Source of the DNA: Planctomycetaceae bacterium
GTDB lineage: Bacteria; Planctomycetota; Phycisphaerae; Phycisphaerales; SM1A02
DNA: 64,000 nt
Assembly (NCBI GenBank): GCA_947490615.1
Contig: CANLHK010000008.1
Location: 103,695 to 167,694 of the forward strand
Direction: 5' to 3'
A program made the position numbers and the translations under genes. How positions within the stretch are numbered: the stretch's first letter is position 1; each line of letters begins with the position of its first letter. The notes beneath the pieces are model-generated. The model searched no databases and was not told where the DNA came from. It saw only the letters and a list, made by a program, of their open reading frames with translations. Below are positions 16,467-24,640 of this stretch, piece after piece.

Positions 16467-17788
16467 GCGCCGCCCTCACGCTTGGGATCTTGACGCGGAG
16501 TCTTCGCATCGGTGGACTTCGCTGGATCGAGCAGCGAGTCGATCAACCCTTGGTCAAGCGTTGCTGCAGAGGGCGGAGTCGTCGGCCGCGCGGCTGCCGA
16601 GGCGTTCGATGGACCCGATGCGCCCGATGCGCTTGGCTTCACGCTCTTCGAAGGATCCACCAACGCATCGAGGATCGTGCGATCGGCACTCGGAGTCTTC
16701 GCGGCGGTCGGTGCGGAAGTGCTGGAGACCACCACACTACTTGGCGGTGTTGTGGTCGTGCTTGCCTCCACGAGCTTGCTGACGAGTTCATCGCGAGCGC
16801 GCTCGCTGTCCGCAGCATCCTCGCCACTCTGGAGGAACGACGCGATGCGTCCACCCGATTGAGCGCCGCTCGTGGCGATCTGTTCAGCGCGCGCACGCTC
16901 GACGATGTCGAGGAACAAGTCTTCGAGAGTCTGTCGCGGCGAAGAGATCTCCTCAATCGCCACACCTTGGGTGCGGCGCAAAGTCTCGTCCACAGCAATG
17001 ATCGTCGCAGGCTCAAGCCGCGGCACTCGGAGCAAGGTGTGTCGACTGTCGGCGAGCAAATCGTTCGCGCTGCCCTGCGCGCGGATCTTGCCACCGTAGA
17101 GAATGACCATGCGCGTGCAGACATCTTCGACATCCGCCAACAAGTGCGAGGTCAGGAGAATCGTCTTGCCGCGCCGACCGAGCTCAAGGATGAGATCCTT
17201 GACTTGCTTGGTGCCGATCGGGTCAAGCCCCGAAGTTGGCTCGTCGAGAATGAGTAACTCAGGATCGTTCACCAACGCCTGCGCAAGACCAAGTCGCCGC
17301 GCCATGCCCTTGGAAAACTCACCCGCAGGGCGATGCGCGACCTGCGTGAGTCCCACCATCTCAAGGAGTTCTTCGGTGCGACGCCGACGAGTGCGACGAT
17401 CGAGACCGAAGAGCTTCCCGTAGTAGTCGATGGTCTCGGTCGGATTGAGAAAGCGATAGAGATAGGTCTCTTCGGGCAGGTAGCCGATCTTGCGCTTGAC
17501 GGCGACATCGCTCGGATCGCGACCAAACACCACCAGACGACCCCGCGACTTGTGGAGCAGCCCGAGGATCATCTTGATCGTCGTGGACTTGCCCGAGCCG
17601 TTGGGACCAAGCAGGCCGAAGATCTCATGCCGATCAATGTGGAAGTCGATGCCATCCACCGCGCGCGCTGTGGCGCGCATCCAGAAGTCACTGAAGGTCT
17701 TGGTGAGGCCCGCTGCATCGACGATTCGCTCGTGGCGCTCGTGGCGCTCGTGCGCGTTTGAATGATCGGACTTCTCAGTGCTCGCCAT
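16463..17788 (-). CDS. ABC transporter ATP-binding protein with long Ser/Pro/Ala-rich C-terminal tail
   Basis: The ATPase domain occupies residues ~22-310. It has Walker A GPNGSGKST (61-69), a degenerate signature FSKGM in place of LSGGQ, Walker B LLILDEPTSGLD and the switch histidine in TSHLL. It is of the ABC-2 exporter (CcmA/NatA-like) type. Residues ~320-441 form a low-complexity tail rich in Ser, Thr, Pro and Ala, unusual for this family and probably disordered. The N-terminus contains a HERHERHER run encoded by a 9-bp DNA repeat. A Shine-Dalgarno GAGAGG precedes the ATG. It is the first gene of the ATPase-permease-736-aa unit. Confidence 0.88.
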   Translation of the reverse strand: MASTEKSDHSNAHERHERHERIVDAAGLTKTFSDFWMRATARAVDGIDFHIDRHEIFGLLGPNGSGKSTTIKMILGLLHKSRGRLVVFGRDPSDVAVKRKIGYLPEETYLYRFLNPTETIDYYGKLFGLDRRTRRRRTEELLEMVGLTQVAHRPAGEFSKGMARRLGLAQALVNDPELLILDEPTSGLDPIGTKQVKDLILELGRRGKTILLTSHLLADVEDVCTRMVILYGGKIRAQGSANDLLADSRHTLLRVPRLEPATIIAVDETLRRTQGVAIEEISSPRQTLEDLFLDIVERARAEQIATSGAQSGGRIASFLQSGEDAADSERARDELVSKLVEASTTTTPPSSVVVSSTSAPTAAKTPSADRTILDALVDPSKSVKPSASGASGPSNASAAARPTTPPSAATLDQGLIDSLLDPAKSTDAKTPRQDPKREGGA

Positions 17789-17852
17789 GCGTGATCCTCT
17801 CGGGGCTCCGTCGTACTCGCCTCTGCTTTGGCGGTTCGTTCAAACACTTGGC

Positions 17853-19289
17853 TCAGCGACCGAGTCCGCCCGTCGCGTCCTTGTTGAGGCGACGACCTGA
17901 CTTGTTGATGAAGATCTGCTCGCTGTTGGGCGCATAGAACCCGCCCGCATCGCGTGCAGCCTTCTCCATCTTTTTGCGCTCGATGTCGGCGTCGCGGCGG
18001 GCCTGCATCATCTCGGCCGAGCTCGTCAGGCGGAGGTTGAGCATGCCCAACGCCGTTGGCGCGGCAAACACTTCGGCCTGCGGATTTTCCAGTGCTTCCC
18101 GCACCGCGTCGAGCCAGAGTTGCTTGACGATCTGTCCGCGCGAATCGCGATAGCTCGCAGCGAGGCTTTCAAGGCGCTTGGTTTCACGCTCGAGCCGCGC
18201 CCGCATCGCCGCGTCCGATGCTCTTGCGCGCGACACCAGCTTGGAGACTTCGCCGCCAACATCCTGCGCTTCCATCCGTGCGCCGAGCGCTACGAGAATC
18301 GACTCCGCTTCCTCGCTGCGCCCTGCTTCGAGTGCCTCTTCGTATCGACGAATCATCGCCAGCAGTTCGTTGTAGACCTCGCCGCCAGCGATCTGCGTGA
18401 GAATCGTGACCGCGTTCTGCCGCGCGCGCTCCACTTCGCCCTTGGCGTACTCGCGCGCGGTCTGCACCTCGCGCAATCGATTCTGCACGGCCAGCGGTGC
18501 CATGCGCTCGGTCGCGCGGACGAGCGTGATGTCGATGCCGATGCCAAGTCGATCGAGGGCGCGTTGCGCGCGTTCGCGCACCACGGGTCCCACGAGATCA
18601 CGGGTATCGGTGAACTCCGCGAGCGTCAGTGTGCTTGCCGCCTCGACTGCCGCCTGCATGAGCGCAGCGCCGACCAATCGATCACCGTGCGCGGGCGAAG
18701 TCGATTCGAGGAACTTCACCGCGTCGGAGATGGCGTACTCCGCTTCAAACTGCGCATGGGCGATGTCGCCTTCTTTGGTCAGCAACGAGCCATCGGCGCC
18801 TGGCGCGATTCCTGCGTTGGGATCGGCAGAGTCGATCTGCTCCTGCAGCGTCTTCTGTCGCTGGTCGCCGCGGTTCATCGACGCTGGCCAGAACTGGCGG
18901 TCGAGACGAATCGTGTGCCGCTGCTCGAAGACCTCGAGGTCACCAATCGGATACGGCCAGAACGGCTGCAATCCTGGCTGCACTTGCTCTTCGCCCGTCG
19001 CACCAGCGATGGCACCGAACATCGTCTTGACGCCCGTGCTTCCTTCGGGCACTGATTGGAACCCCGAGAACACAAAGACGACGCCGAGTGCAACGATGCC
19101 TGCTTGCAGGATGCGATACGACAACTTGAGCGCGTCACCGAGCGATTGCGTCGCCGGGTCAAGCGCGTCACGCATGTCCATGCTGCCGCGCGCGTCGTCA
19201 CTTCCAGACACATCAAAGCGCGCGCTGGCGACGCGGCGCGGACCTTCGACCTCAAGCGGGCGCAGCGGATCGGCGGGAGCGCCTGTCAT
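17853..19289 (-). CDS. SPFH/band 7 domain protein, HflK-like
   Basis: The 478-aa protein has a cytosolic N-terminus of ~60 residues, one transmembrane helix (about 62-80), an SPFH domain beginning VPEGSTGVKTMFG, and long charged helices from ~270 on that probably form a coiled coil. It resembles HflK, which with HflC forms a cage around the FtsH protease. No ftsH is in this window. It overlaps the preceding HflC-like gene by 4 nt. The C-terminus (about 430-478) ends in a short polar tail. Confidence 0.82.
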   Translation of the reverse strand: MTGAPADPLRPLEVEGPRRVASARFDVSGSDDARGSMDMRDALDPATQSLGDALKLSYRILQAGIVALGVVFVFSGFQSVPEGSTGVKTMFGAIAGATGEEQVQPGLQPFWPYPIGDLEVFEQRHTIRLDRQFWPASMNRGDQRQKTLQEQIDSADPNAGIAPGADGSLLTKEGDIAHAQFEAEYAISDAVKFLESTSPAHGDRLVGAALMQAAVEAASTLTLAEFTDTRDLVGPVVRERAQRALDRLGIGIDITLVRATERMAPLAVQNRLREVQTAREYAKGEVERARQNAVTILTQIAGGEVYNELLAMIRRYEEALEAGRSEEAESILVALGARMEAQDVGGEVSKLVSRARASDAAMRARLERETKRLESLAASYRDSRGQIVKQLWLDAVREALENPQAEVFAAPTALGMLNLRLTSSAEMMQARRDADIERKKMEKAARDAGGFYAPNSEQIFINKSGRRLNKDATGGLGR

Positions 19290-20287
19290 GGTTGCGCCCC
19301 GCGCGGTGTCGCCGATCCCGTGGAGATCGTCGAGTTCGCGACGCCGCTGGTGTTCGAGGCACTCGCGTCCTTGGGCTGAGGAATGCCGTTCTTGTCGACG
19401 CGCGTGGAGAGGTCAAAGAGATGGAACGGCGCGTGGCTGGTGTCGCCGACGAAGGTCGTCGATCCGCGCAGGCCCGCACGCATCGCATCGATCCAGGCCA
19501 GGAAGGTCGCGAGCTCCGAGTGCTGCTTCATGCGCTCGTAGTACTGCGTTGCTTCGGCATTGCCCTTGTTCTCGATGCGCGAAGCCCACTGTGTCGCAAA
19601 GGCGCGGATGGTGTCGGCCTGGCTCGTGGCCTGGCTCTTGAGCGCTTCGGCCTGCGAGCTGGCCTTGGCTGCCTCAAGTTTGGCCAGCGTATTCTGCACT
19701 TCCGCCATGCGCGAGAGCACGCTGACGGTCGTCTTCTGCGGCAACACCACTTGCGAGAGTCCGACGGCGATTGGTTCGACGCCAACCTTGGTCGCGCCCG
19801 CGACGCCTGAGAGCACAGCCTTCTCGGCTTCGGCGAGTTTCGCGTTGGGGCCGACAAGCTCATCGAAGTTGAATCCCGCGACGGCCTTCACAGCACCCGA
19901 GAGCGTCTGCTCCAACTTGCGCGACGCCTCGTCGAGCGAGCCGCCGTAGCTCACGAAGAACGCCTGCGCATCCGCATCATTGTCCTTGACTTGCCAGAGC
20001 AAGTAGGCCTGCACCATGACCTGCAAGCCGTCGCGCGTCGCGGTTTGCACCAGCGGACTCTCGACGAATTGCTTGCGGCGATCGATCTTCGTCACCGAGT
20101 CGATGAAGAAGGGCAACTTGAAGTGCAGACCTGCATCGCGTTCAACGCCCGCGGGTTTGCCGAACCGCGTGCGGATAGCGATCTCGTGGAAGTTCACCGT
20201 GTAGGTCGTGCTGTAGAGCACGAGCACCGCCACGATGGCGAGTCCGAGTGCAATGGCCGAAGAGCGCTTGTTCATATCGTGATCCAT
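19286..20287 (-). CDS. SPFH/band 7 domain protein, HflC-like
   Basis: The 333-aa protein has an N-terminal transmembrane helix (about 10-28) followed by the SPFH segment VNFHEIAIRTRFGKP and a long Ala/Gln/Lys-rich helical region. These are standard features of HflC and related stomatin-like proteins. Two in-frame ATGs, at 20287 and 20275, are possible; the shorter begins MNKRSSA. Position between two other SPFH genes suggests a hetero-oligomeric membrane microdomain assembly rather than a single-protein scaffold. Confidence 0.8.
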   Translation of the reverse strand: MDHDMNKRSSAIALGLAIVAVLVLYSTTYTVNFHEIAIRTRFGKPAGVERDAGLHFKLPFFIDSVTKIDRRKQFVESPLVQTATRDGLQVMVQAYLLWQVKDNDADAQAFFVSYGGSLDEASRKLEQTLSGAVKAVAGFNFDELVGPNAKLAEAEKAVLSGVAGATKVGVEPIAVGLSQVVLPQKTTVSVLSRMAEVQNTLAKLEAAKASSQAEALKSQATSQADTIRAFATQWASRIENKGNAEATQYYERMKQHSELATFLAWIDAMRAGLRGSTTFVGDTSHAPFHLFDLSTRVDKNGIPQPKDASASNTSGVANSTISTGSATPRGAQP

Positions 20288-20359
20288 CTCTGCTGTCGGT
20301 TCTGGTTCAGACCAGACCTTCGTACCAACTCACACTGTCCAATTCCGCCGCGTCGCCTG

Positions 20360-22558
20360 CTACTCCTGCGGCTTCTTCTCGAGGTAGTCCGCGAGATTGA
20401 GCCCCGAGGTCGGCTCCTGCATTTCGATGTCGAGGCGCACACTCTTGGCGTCGGGAAGCAACACATACTTCACGCGGACACCCGCCAACGAGTCGCTCAG
20501 CGCCTCCATGGTGCGCCGCGTGCGGTAGAGCTGAGGATCGACATTCCACAGCGGCGCCTGACCGAGCACATCCTGCGCGATCGACTGCGCGTCCATGAGC
20601 GCGGTCCAGCGAAGGGCGCGCGCGTTGGAAATCACACTCGCAGCTTGCGCGCGCGACTCCAGCACGATTTGTTCGAGCCGGGCACGCAGTGCATCAGCAC
20701 TCGCGCGTGCCACAGCGCGATCGGCGGGCGTGGCCGCTGCGTTGGCCTGCTGCTCAAGCGTGGTGAGTTCTCCGATACCGCGAACCACCTCGTCGGCACG
20801 CGCGACATCACCCACCACGAGACTCATGTTCGTGTTGATCGTGCTTTGCATGTCCTCAAGTTGGCGGCGCCCGTTCTGACGCGCGATCGAGAGTTCCTCG
20901 AACTTGCCACCTTCTTTGCTTGGCGGACGCAGACGAGGAATGCTCAAGCCAACGACTTCCACGCCGCAGTTCGCCTCATCAAACGAGAGTTGAATCGCCT
21001 GCGCGAGTGCGTCCACCAGTGGCTTGTCGGAAGGCGGCGTCAGGACCTCGTCGAGCGTTCGCATACTCAAGGCACGGGTGACTTCTCGCAGCGCCAGCGC
21101 TTTGAGCGCCCGCTCACGCATGTTCAGCTGCGAGCGTCTTCCCGCGGTGTCGTTCGAGAAGGCGAGGAACCGATCGAGTTGATGATCGCGCACGCGATAT
21201 TGCAGCACGATGTCCGCCTCGACGACAGCAAACTGATCGGTGGCCTGCGAATCGCCAGCGCCACCAGCACCTGGAGCGATGCCGCCGAGGCTCGGTGCCG
21301 CTTCACCCAGCGTGGTGTTTCGCCCGCTCGCACCAACGAGGAAGAGATTCACATTGAGATCAACCTCAGGAGTGTCCTCACCCCAGACGATCACGCCGAG
21401 GTTGCGAGTGTCCTTGATGACGCCGAGCGGAAGTTCGCGCACGCGATTCACATCAAGCACGATGGCGGTGTCGATCGGCCATGGCAACTTCACCATCGGT
21501 GCGCCTTGGTAGATCTCACCAACAGGCGCGCCGAAGCGCAGTCGCATCCCCTGCTCCTGCGGTTCGACGATCACCAGCGCGGTGAGCGCCACGACAACCG
21601 CCACACCGATGCCAAGCAAGCGCACCAAGTTTCGCAGCAGGAGTTGGTAGCCCCAGCTGCTGGTGATGTCGAAACCGAACTGGTAGTTCACCGCCTCATT
21701 GATCGAACGCACGATCGAATCGGGCGCTGCAAAGAGACTCAGCACACGCGAGTCAAACGCTGGCCGCGGCGTCTCACCCGCGCGACGCGGGCGATAGAGG
21801 TTGAGCAGGAAATTGAGAAGCGTCTCGATCGCAACAGCGACCATGAAGACAGCGATTCCCCAAACGATGGCCTTCATCAATCCCAGCGCGCCCGCGTCGG
21901 TGATTGCTGCCGCGGCCGCGGTCGAGTCGTCACGCAGCATCTCGACGGCGCTGCCGACTCCAAGAGCCAACGCGACGAGCGCGTTCCCCACCATGATGCC
22001 TGCGCCACCGCGCAGATTCGCCCATGCGGGTTGCAAGGCCATGCCCGCGAGGAAGCGCGAGAAGATGAAGCTCAAGAGCGAGATCGAGAACGCCAGTGCC
22101 AGTTGCCAACCAAGCGCCGAACTCAGCGTGAAGGTTCCAAGATCTGCGTTGGGATCGCCTTCTTTGCCCATCCACCAATTGATGCCGATGGCCAAGCCAA
22201 CGAGCACCGCCACAAAGAGCATGCTCAGCGTGGGCATGAGTGCGCGGTGCATCAGACCGAGACGCTTGCGTGCCACGCGCGCTTCGTCCGAGGTGAAGAG
22301 TCGTCCGCCCTCGTCGAGACGCGCGCCCGAGTCCATTTCAAGACTCTCGAGTCGCTCGAGTCGATGCTGGTGGAAGATCAGAATGAGACCGAGCCACACC
22401 ACGAGCCCTGCGAACGCCCAACCTGAGGCGATGACGGCGGTGGTGTCCCCTGTCGACTTCCCGAAGACGAGCAGGAGAAGCGCGACGGCGAGCTGCGCAA
22501 ACAGACCTGCTGCCGCGACGCCTGTCGCCCGCTCATAGGCATGGTGATCAATACGCAT
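20360..22558 (-). CDS. polytopic SPFH domain protein (HflK-related)
   Basis: The 732-aa protein is unusual for the family. About six or seven transmembrane helices (near 16-34, 43-61, 108-128, 150-170, 178-200, 228-255 and 338-360) precede an SPFH domain that begins IVEPQEQGMRLRFGAP. A long helical region follows, and the C-terminus is polar. Classical HflK has only one membrane helix. It is the first of three SPFH genes and probably the first gene of the - strand operon, with the 14-bp repeat elements at 22654-22695 upstream. Its function is presumably membrane-quality control or transporter clustering; no direct evidence. Confidence 0.78.
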   Translation of the reverse strand: MRIDHHAYERATGVAAAGLFAQLAVALLLLVFGKSTGDTTAVIASGWAFAGLVVWLGLILIFHQHRLERLESLEMDSGARLDEGGRLFTSDEARVARKRLGLMHRALMPTLSMLFVAVLVGLAIGINWWMGKEGDPNADLGTFTLSSALGWQLALAFSISLLSFIFSRFLAGMALQPAWANLRGGAGIMVGNALVALALGVGSAVEMLRDDSTAAAAAITDAGALGLMKAIVWGIAVFMVAVAIETLLNFLLNLYRPRRAGETPRPAFDSRVLSLFAAPDSIVRSINEAVNYQFGFDITSSWGYQLLLRNLVRLLGIGVAVVVALTALVIVEPQEQGMRLRFGAPVGEIYQGAPMVKLPWPIDTAIVLDVNRVRELPLGVIKDTRNLGVIVWGEDTPEVDLNVNLFLVGASGRNTTLGEAAPSLGGIAPGAGGAGDSQATDQFAVVEADIVLQYRVRDHQLDRFLAFSNDTAGRRSQLNMRERALKALALREVTRALSMRTLDEVLTPPSDKPLVDALAQAIQLSFDEANCGVEVVGLSIPRLRPPSKEGGKFEELSIARQNGRRQLEDMQSTINTNMSLVVGDVARADEVVRGIGELTTLEQQANAAATPADRAVARASADALRARLEQIVLESRAQAASVISNARALRWTALMDAQSIAQDVLGQAPLWNVDPQLYRTRRTMEALSDSLAGVRVKYVLLPDAKSVRLDIEMQEPTSGLNLADYLEKKPQE

Positions 22559-22653
22559 CAGTGAATCATCTCAGTGAGTCAACTCAGGGAATCATCGCGA
22601 GGTGTGGCGCGCGCTTGGATGTGATCCTGCCCTCGTCGGCGACACTCACCGAT

Positions 22654-22695
22654 CGTGGTGAACCACTCGTGGTAAACCAGTCTTGGTGAGCCTCG
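22654..22695. promoter_or_regulatory. three 14-bp direct repeats with internal palindromes (candidate operators)
   Basis: Three consecutive 14-bp units (CGTGGTGAACCACT, CGTGGTAAACCAGT, CTTGGTGAGCCTCG) lie in the 285-nt divergent intergenic region between the SPFH operon and the ABC permease. The first two contain inverted repeats (GTGGT-GA-ACCAC and TGGT-AA-ACCA). This would suit a dimeric regulator bound in tandem. The rest of 22559-22843 shows no gene. Confidence 0.4.
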
Positions 22696-22843
22696 CGCAC
22701 ACGCAGGCAAGGGGAAGAAATGACCACCGTCCAAACGAGCCCGAACAGTGGAGCGGTACTGTAAGGTACGCCTGAACTTCCTGCAGGAGTTCGAACCAAC
22801 GCAGACCTCGCGCGTCTGGCCACTTCACGAAGCCACTTTCCCT

Positions 22844-23857
22844 ATGTCGATGGTCGAGCAACTCCTCGCGATCGCCCGCAACACGCTCCTCGAGTCGATC
22901 CGACAGCCGATCGTCCTGATCGTGTGCGCGGCCGCCACCATCCTCGTGGTCATGAGCAATCCCTTCAGCGCGTGGACGATGCAGGACGACCAGCGCATGT
23001 TTGTGGACATCGGCCTTTCCACGGTGTTTCTCGCCACGGCGGTGCTCGCGGCGTTCATCGCCACGAGCGTCATCACTCGAGAGATCGACAACGGCACGGT
23101 GCTCACCGTCGTCTCGAAACCCGTCCCGCGCCCTGTCTTCGTCGTCGGAAAGTTCCTTGGCGTCTCAGGCGCGATGCTCCTGGCGTTTGCGTTTCTCGCC
23201 TTGGTGTTCATCCTTGTCGAGGTCCATGGCACGCTGCAGACGGCGCGCGATCCCTTGCACATCCCCGTGATCGTGTTTGGCGGCTCGGCACTGGTCGCTG
23301 CCGTTGGATTGGGCGCGTGGATGAACTACTTCTACGCCAAGAGCTTTGAGTCGTGGACCATGGGCTCCGCGATCCCGCTCCTCCTGCTGGCCTACCTCGG
23401 CGCGCTGAGTTTTGACGCGGAATGGAACAGCGTTCCATTGGCCCACCAGTTCGAACCTGAGATTTGGAAGGCGCTGTTCCTGATGGCGCTTGCGACCTTG
23501 GTCCTGAACGCAGTCGCAATTGCTGCGAGCACGCGGCTTGGACAGGTCCTCACGCTGCTGATCGTGGTGGGAGTGTTCGTGCTGGGACTGCTGAGCGATT
23601 GGCTGCTCGGTCGCTCCCTGAGTGCGGCGGCCATGCAGGCGACCCACACAGTCGGCGAACAGATTGGCTTGGCTCTGCTGACTGGCTGCCGCGCCGTGTT
23701 GCCGAACTTTCAGGTCTTCTGGCTCAGCGACGCACTCACGCAGAAGAAGGCCATTCCCGTCGAGTACATCGGATACGCCGTGCCCTACGCGCTGGCGATG
23801 GTGACAGGACTACTCGCGCTCGCGACTGCCTTGTTCCAGCGTCGCGAAGTTGGCTGA
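22844..23857 (+). CDS. ABC transporter permease subunit (ABC-2 family), without adjacent ATPase
   Basis: The 337-aa protein has six or so transmembrane segments and the motif SVITREIDNGTVLTVVSKPVPR, the conserved cytoplasmic loop of ABC-2 membrane subunits that says the enzyme lineage is an exporter. The ATG at 22844 (MSMVEQ) is preferred over the upstream in-frame ATG at 22748, because homologous permeases begin just before the first helix. No ATPase is next to it. The nearest candidate partner is the ATPase at 16463-17788, in the divergent operon and serving a larger permease with the same loop. Confidence 0.82.
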   Translation: MSMVEQLLAIARNTLLESIRQPIVLIVCAAATILVVMSNPFSAWTMQDDQRMFVDIGLSTVFLATAVLAAFIATSVITREIDNGTVLTVVSKPVPRPVFVVGKFLGVSGAMLLAFAFLALVFILVEVHGTLQTARDPLHIPVIVFGGSALVAAVGLGAWMNYFYAKSFESWTMGSAIPLLLLAYLGALSFDAEWNSVPLAHQFEPEIWKALFLMALATLVLNAVAIAASTRLGQVLTLLIVVGVFVLGLLSDWLLGRSLSAAAMQATHTVGEQIGLALLTGCRAVLPNFQVFWLSDALTQKKAIPVEYIGYAVPYALAMVTGLLALATALFQRREVG

Positions 23858-23873
23858 TGCAGCGCAGCGTCGA

Positions 23874-24524
23874 TTAGCTCGGCGTGCTCTTCCAACTCGC
23901 GTAGTCGTCGCGCGCGCGCTTGCCTGTGAGCGCGATGCCGACGATCAGCGGCCACAGCGCCATGGCGCCCGTCATGATGGCGATCCACTTGGGCGCACTC
24001 GCGCGCGCGGACTCATAGGTCGGCAGCGGGAATCCCATCGACTGCATGGCCTTCTCGGCCTTCTCGCGTTCGGCGGGTGAGAGCTGCGCCATCTGCGCGT
24101 CGTACTGATCGATCTGCGCCTTGACCGTCATGTCCAGTGTGACGATCGATACCGCGACCTGCACGATCGCCAACGCGATGCGGGCGACGGCCCAACCAAC
24201 CACCAGTTTGTAGCCGCGCGGTTTTCGACGGGCCAGCGCGATTCCACCGACAAGCAGCAGCACGCCGAGGCACAAAGGGAAGAAGGTCCCCGCGAGATTG
24301 ATCCAGTAGAGCTCGGGTGGTGTTCCCATCGAACGACCAAACCACTTGGTCAAAAGCGGGCTGAACAGAATCACCAGGAACGCGAACGAATAGAAGAGCG
24401 TTCCAATTCCACCGTAGACCGCGCACAAGATTCCGAAGACGAGATGCCAACGCCTCGGCTCTGCCTCCCCGTCGAGTCCATAGGGCTGGCTTGGATCGGC
24501 ACTCTGAACAGTCGCGTCGCTCAT
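23874..24524 (-). CDS. small membrane protein of unknown function
   Basis: The protein has 216 aa with four hydrophobic segments (near 28-52, 70-95, 100-125 and 185-205). A charged loop between the third and fourth contains LSPAEREKAEKAMQSMG. I do not recognise the family. The ATG at 24524 is chosen over the in-frame start at 24575 because the extra residues would precede the Met with no benefit and lie across the neighbouring terminator zone. It is convergent with the ABC permease and probably monocistronic. Confidence 0.65.
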   Translation of the reverse strand: MSDATVQSADPSQPYGLDGEAEPRRWHLVFGILCAVYGGIGTLFYSFAFLVILFSPLLTKWFGRSMGTPPELYWINLAGTFFPLCLGVLLLVGGIALARRKPRGYKLVVGWAVARIALAIVQVAVSIVTLDMTVKAQIDQYDAQMAQLSPAEREKAEKAMQSMGFPLPTYESARASAPKWIAIMTGAMALWPLIVGIALTGKRARDDYASWKSTPS

Positions 24525-24581
24525 CGCCGCATCCCACGCGATTTTGCCCGCGCGCGCAAGGCGGACGACTCCCAAAAAGAC

Positions 24582-24607
24582 AGCGGCCCCGAAGGATCGG
24601 GGCCGCT
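24582..24607 (-). terminator. Rho-independent terminator for the ClpP/S49-like gene
   Basis: An 11-bp perfect GC-rich stem (AGCGGCCCCGA / TCGGGGCCGCT) with a 4-nt loop is followed on the - strand by TCTTTTTG. It lies 34 nt after the stop of the gene at 24641. Confidence 0.9.
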
Positions 24608-24640
24608 GGGAAAGTGTTGGCTTCAGTCGCGCACGCGTTC

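Noticed and set aside
19991..22426. 811-aa + strand ORF
   Set aside because: Antisense of the SPFH genes; Arg/His-rich composition typical of a shadow frame.
22780..22810. tRNA-like GTTCGAACC stretch
   Set aside because: No acceptor, D or anticodon arms can be drawn around it.
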